A DNA stretch of 10,273 nt from Synura sp. LO234KE (lineage: Eukaryota; Sar; Synurophyceae; Synurales; Mallomonadaceae), in the NCBI GenBank assembly GCA_015143735.1, contig VKHC01000670.1:1-10273 (forward strand), written 5' to 3'. Position numbers and translations under genes: made by a program. The notes under the pieces were generated by a model, which was not told where the DNA came from, made no database searches, and was given only the letters and a program-made list of their open reading frames with translations. Shown here one piece after another: positions 7,709-10,273 of this stretch; within the stretch, counting starts at the first letter, position 1; every line of letters starts with the position of its first letter.

Positions 7709-8056
7709 ACCCTCGTGCAATCTGTCTCAGACATGGTATGGCCACGATTTGTAGCTAGAAACTAATTTGGGTACTACCCACCACCGCAGCTCCTTACATT
7801 ATTTAGTGTTGGCCGGCACGACGACTTTGCTTTTTACTGTAAACATGGTGCGCTATTATTACCGGTATAGATCCCACGATAATATTCGCCGGGGGCAGGC
7901 CACAGATATTCGCTTGGCCTGATTCTTGACAGCTACCACCACTTCTATAGTGATATCTTGGTCATCGCTACTGCTTCCCCAGCGCAATTGGCGAGGCATG
8001 CGCTCCTTGGGTCCTTTTTGGCGATATTCTATAAAGTTGATTGGAAAGACTTAATC
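7709..8056 (+). pseudogene. Possible relic of a DIRS/Ngaro-like reverse transcriptase
   Basis: A single plus-strand frame, broken only by three stops before the final TGA at 8057-8059, reads like a worn RT. GYYPPPQ (7769-7789) sits where these enzymes have 'DlK.GYyHi.i'. FAFYCKHGALLLPV (7826-7867) matches 'F.F...G..y....LP.G'. YSDILVIATASPAQLARHAL (7946-8005) matches 'YlDDilv..sSp.ql..H', and KVDWKDLI (8033-8056) matches the following 'k.NWkKs'. The catalytic YLDD would be YSDI here, so it is inactive. Order and spacing (about 59 residues from GYY to YSDI) fit DIRS/Ngaro or related hepadna-like RTs better than LINE RTs. No tyrosine recombinase or terminal repeats were found. The similarity is suggestive, not firm. 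Confidence 0.4.
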
Positions 8057-8059
8057 TGA

Positions 8060-8752
8060 TATTTAGCAGCAGCGAGTTTTTCCGCTTCTAATGACAGGGA
8101 ATATCAATCAGTAAGTAGTCGTATATTTTTGTGTCGCTATTTTCACTGGTCCACTGAGTAATATTCTGCTGAAACTAAATTGTCATTACTTAACATTAAC
8201 AGTTGAAAGGCTACAACGGGAATCATTTGAGGTCATATATACAGCTTGTGTATCTTCGTATATGATTTGCTTTGCCCTCTTGGGATGTGCGGATTTTCCA
8301 ATACATTTCAGACTAAAGTTAAGCGTTCAAGCAAAAAACAGATAACAGGTAGAAGTTAACAAATTATTAACATAATATTTGATGTCGGCACGATAAGAAA
8401 TCATAGTATTCCTGGTGTTTGTATGTGGTTATTTTTAAGAATTACTCGGGCTTCCCAATACGCATTCGGGCCCAAATAATTTAGAACAATTTCATAACAC
8501 AAACTATATCAACTTGAATGTTTCCTAAGTCTATATCAGGCCCAATTCTATCCACAGTCCACCTACAAGTGTTTAGCGACAAAGTATTAATATGGAGGAC
8601 CGCCTCGGATTTGAAGAGGCAAATTCTCACCTAAATTAAAGTCATTAATATTAGAGCTAATTCAAAAGAAAGGAGGCAAAATAGCTCACCACACCTTGAG
8701 AAATCGGCACCTCCACATTGACATTATTTCACCAAAAAAATAAAACAGGCAA
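8060..8752. other. AT-rich spacer, no gene seen
   Basis: No frame longer than chance and no clear inverted ends. It may include further worn sequence from the RT relic to its left (one frame near 8067-8105 weakly recalls the post-YLDD region), but this cannot be supported. A short GAGG/CCTC stem sits near 8596-8607. Confidence 0.5.
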
Positions 8753-8859
8753 AATGTTTCGAAACAAAAAATGACAAAATAACACACACAAATATTGTCG
8801 TGACAAATTTGTAATGTTTCGAAAAAAGTTTCTTACACACACACTAGTATTGCAAATTT
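8753..8859 (+). repeat. Imperfect tandem duplication around AATGTTTCGAAA
   Basis: Two adjacent units share blocks in the same order: AATGTTTCGAAA, ACACACAC, TATTG, CAAATTT. Unit 1 is 8753-8810 and unit 2 is 8813-8859, which is shorter by internal gaps. The first contains a perfect 12-bp palindrome, TGTTTCGAAACA (8755-8766), and the junction contains ACAAATTTGT (8803-8812), also a palindrome. This is likely an old tandem duplication or subterminal repeats of a lost element. Confidence 0.6.
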
Positions 8860-9623
8860 TTGTTTCTTGCTGAAATATGTAGCTTGTTTGAAATATGGCA
8901 TTAGTTTATCGCTCAGCTTTGACTTAAGTGTTTGATTTGTGGTTCTCATATAGTTGCCTATCGGCAATAAGCTTATGTTTAGCTCGGAATCTCGTTACAA
9001 ATTTAATTTCGGAGGATAAATGTAATATAAGTTTAAATTATGTAGCCGTTTGCATACTTACTCCTTGCCCAGATATTCCCAACAATACTTTTGGGATAAA
9101 ATATTTATTTTTCCGTCTCTTTGAAATTTGTTATTTCTACCTGAATTCAATAAGGCATTACGGAAACACTGCCGAACATATTTCTTTAAAATTTTTATGT
9201 GCACTCTTTCATGGCGATATATAAGATTAACGTAGAATATTTAAATAATGCTCCTGCAGTAATCATGTCGATTGAGGGGATAGGGCTAGGTCTCTTGGAT
9301 TCAGGGAAGCCTGGACCAGCTGATTCGTTTTTGTCCACTTTATAATAGAAGTTTGTATGTATCGCAAATATTTAATTGTCATTTAGTCTCGCTAGGACAT
9401 TGACTAATCAAAAGGAATGCAACTTGGTACAGTTTTCCCGGCGGAGTAGACCTTCTCAAAGGCATCCTGTGATTTCCATAATCTTTTATTAGATTATCCG
9501 TAAAATGACATGCAATATGATTCTTTTCGTCACTGCGGTAATTATATTTACTGAAATAATGTAGCTTCCCGAAAATCGTATGGTTAGTTTAAGTGAGTGA
9601 AGGCAAGTAAAGATATACCAGAC
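8860..9623. other. AT-rich spacer, no gene supported
   Basis: A 98-codon plus-strand open frame without an in-frame ATG start spans 8928-9224 but is Phe/Leu/Ile/Asn/Cys-rich, as expected from random AT-rich DNA, and matches no family. A 7-bp stem-loop, ATAATCT/AGATTAT with a 6-nt loop, lies at 9478-9497. Nothing else stands out. Confidence 0.5.
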
Positions 9624-9659
9624 CTCATTAAACTGACCACCGCTCATTAAACTGACCAC
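9624..9659 (+). repeat. Tandem CTCATTAAACTGACCAC x2, period 19
   Basis: The 17-mer is identical at 9624-9640 and 9643-9659, separated by CG. A further short pair, GTCACCGGA x2 with period 13, follows at about 9706-9727. The change from AT-rich spacer to GC-richer, repeat-bearing sequence starts here, so this may be the border of another element or of the gene region on the right. Confidence 0.75.
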
Positions 9660-9744
9660 TTCGCATGAACCATTGATTTACGTGAATGCGCTCGGAGCTT
9701 CCGTTCAGTCACCGGAAATGTCACCGGACCCGATAGGGGGAGGG

Positions 9745-9929
9745 GGTGGGAGCATAGATTTACGAGTGCGATAGATAAAATTGTCAGTATATTGTACAAG
9801 GCTATGACTTTGAGCACGAAAGATACAATTGCCAGAGGACTTTCATGCGTTGGACAAGTAACTTATTTCAAGTAACATTTCTACTCGCTCGGGCGAGGTG
9901 GGAGCATAGCATTACGAGTACGATAGATA
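9745..9929 (+). repeat. 33-bp direct repeat, 30 of 33 identical, 152 bp apart
   Basis: GGTGGGAGCATAGATTTACG and what follows at 9745-9777 recur at 9897-9929 with three substitutions. The right copy lies inside the minus-strand open frame near its C-terminal end; the left copy lies beyond the stop. Similarity does not extend clearly on either side. A small extra repeat, CAAGTAAC, flanks the stop codon region (9855-9862, 9869-9876). Confidence 0.8.
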
Positions 9930-10233
9930 CCAGCAATGCTGGATCGAACCATCCGCTGCGCGGGGGATAGAAACTCATAGGCGATCCCTGTCGGAGGGGT
10001 ACCGGCGTCTGCGGGAACCGTGCCGCTGCATACTCCCGTACGTGGTAGGCGCTGGACGCGGCATCGGTGCACCGTTTGCCAGCTGTAGCAATCCATTTTG
10101 TAGCGATTTCAGGAAAATCTTTATTTATGCCAGATCGATCTGGTGCTTTTATCAAAGCATCTTCATAAAAGCATGCGCTGATGAGATCACCATCTTCATC
10201 GGTGCACCTTTTGCCAGCTAAATCAATCCATTC
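9868..10233 (-). CDS. Possible exon or gene fragment with an internal duplication, weak Myb/SANT resemblance
   Basis: On the minus strand the frame is open from 10233 to a TGA at 9868-9870 (121 codons). It has no ATG near its beginning, so if real it is an exon or a truncated gene continuing past the right edge; the bases just upstream end in AG, as an intron acceptor would. The first part reads WIDLAGKRCTDEDGDLISA, then DFPEIATKWIATAGKRCTD, then SSAYHVREYA. 'kR.TdEd..Li.a', 'DfpeIA.kw' and a following basic helix recall the layout of Myb/SANT-type DNA-binding domains, but the conserved Trp spacing is not clear. WI..AGKRCTD occurs twice, 45 codons apart. The last ~40 residues, including VSIVLVMLCSHL, look unrelated and may be read-through. 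The family assignment is tentative. Confidence 0.35.
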   Translation of the reverse strand, partial: EWIDLAGKRCTDEDGDLISACFYEDALIKAPDRSGINKDFPEIATKWIATAGKRCTDAASSAYHVREYAAARFPQTPVPLRQGSPMSFYPPRSGWFDPALLVSIVLVMLCSHLARASRNVT

Positions 10234-10234
10234 T
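10062..10234 (-). repeat. 38-bp direct repeat, in-frame 135-bp period
   Basis: CATCGGTGCACCGTTTGCCA onward at 10062-10099 recurs at 10197-10234 with about five differences in 38. The offset is 135 bp, exactly 45 codons, and on the minus strand both copies encode the WI..AGKRCTD segment in the same frame. A shared GCGCTG precedes each copy (10050 and 10175). Confidence 0.8.
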
Positions 10235-10258
10235 TAAGATTTTACACAAAAATCTTAA
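10234..10258. repeat. Perfect 10-bp inverted repeat with 5-nt loop
   Basis: TTAAGATTTT (10234-10243) and AAAATCTTAA (10249-10258) form a perfect hairpin around ACACA. It abuts the upstream end of the minus-strand open frame and supplies its upstream TAA and the AG that could serve as an acceptor. It could be an element end, a weak transcription or processing signal, or chance in AT-rich DNA. Confidence 0.6.
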
Positions 10259-10273
10259 CTTAATCCAGATGAA

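Noticed and set aside
8928-9224. Plus-strand 98-codon open frame
   Set aside because: Amino-acid content is what AT-rich random DNA gives, there is no ATG start, and no motif or membrane topology is convincing.
9941-9950. GGTTCGATCC on the minus strand as a tRNA-type B box of a SINE or tRNA
   Set aside because: The flanking bases do not form a T-stem, no A box is found at the proper distance, and the motif falls inside the candidate coding frame.
1-10273. CRISPR array, bacterial operon, rRNA or tRNA genes
   Set aside because: No regularly spaced identical repeats, no ribosome-binding-site-led gene series and no conserved RNA cores were seen on either strand.

Overview
The window looks like a repeat-rich, gene-poor stretch of a eukaryotic nuclear genome. 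It contains a non-LTR (LINE) retrotransposon, a TA-flanked DNA element, long AT-rich spacers and many short imperfect repeats. There are no operons and no compact bacterial gene layout. The lineage cannot be fixed from the sequence alone. No complete, convincing host gene is present.

Positions ~300-3758 (+) hold one decayed LINE. Its reading frame can be followed through several frameshifts and stop codons: an endonuclease-type domain (~317-1263, with GDF and SDH motifs), a linker (~1264-2840), then a reverse transcriptase (~2838-3758, with PIPK, DMSKTFD, QGD and YADD motifs). The linker is split at 1701-2134 by a 434-bp element with ~28-bp terminal inverted repeats and a TA duplication. Removing the element plus one TA puts the two halves of the LINE frame exactly in phase. 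The window therefore records two events in order: the LINE arrived, then a Tc1/mariner-type MITE entered it.

Positions 3756-4540 are different in composition: a short repeat cluster, G-runs, and a GC-rich island with strong G-over-C skew. Inside it is a 21-bp poly(T)-containing insert flanked by perfect 16-bp direct repeats, which reads as a tiny retroposition scar. The minus strand of the island has a 189-codon open frame of unknown meaning.

Positions 4540-9620 are AT-rich spacer. They contain a 63-bp imperfect duplication (5586-5813), a run of five perfect stem-loops (7000-7158), a probable relic of a second reverse transcriptase of DIRS/Ngaro-like appearance (~7709-8056), and an imperfect duplication around a TTTCGAAA core (8753-8859).

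Positions 9620-10273 become richer in GC and repeats again. A minus-strand open frame (9868-10233) contains a 45-codon in-frame duplication and faintly resembles a Myb/SANT-type DNA-binding segment. It may be an exon of a gene that continues past the right edge. The retroelement genes here are dead copies, and I see no cooperating gene set.
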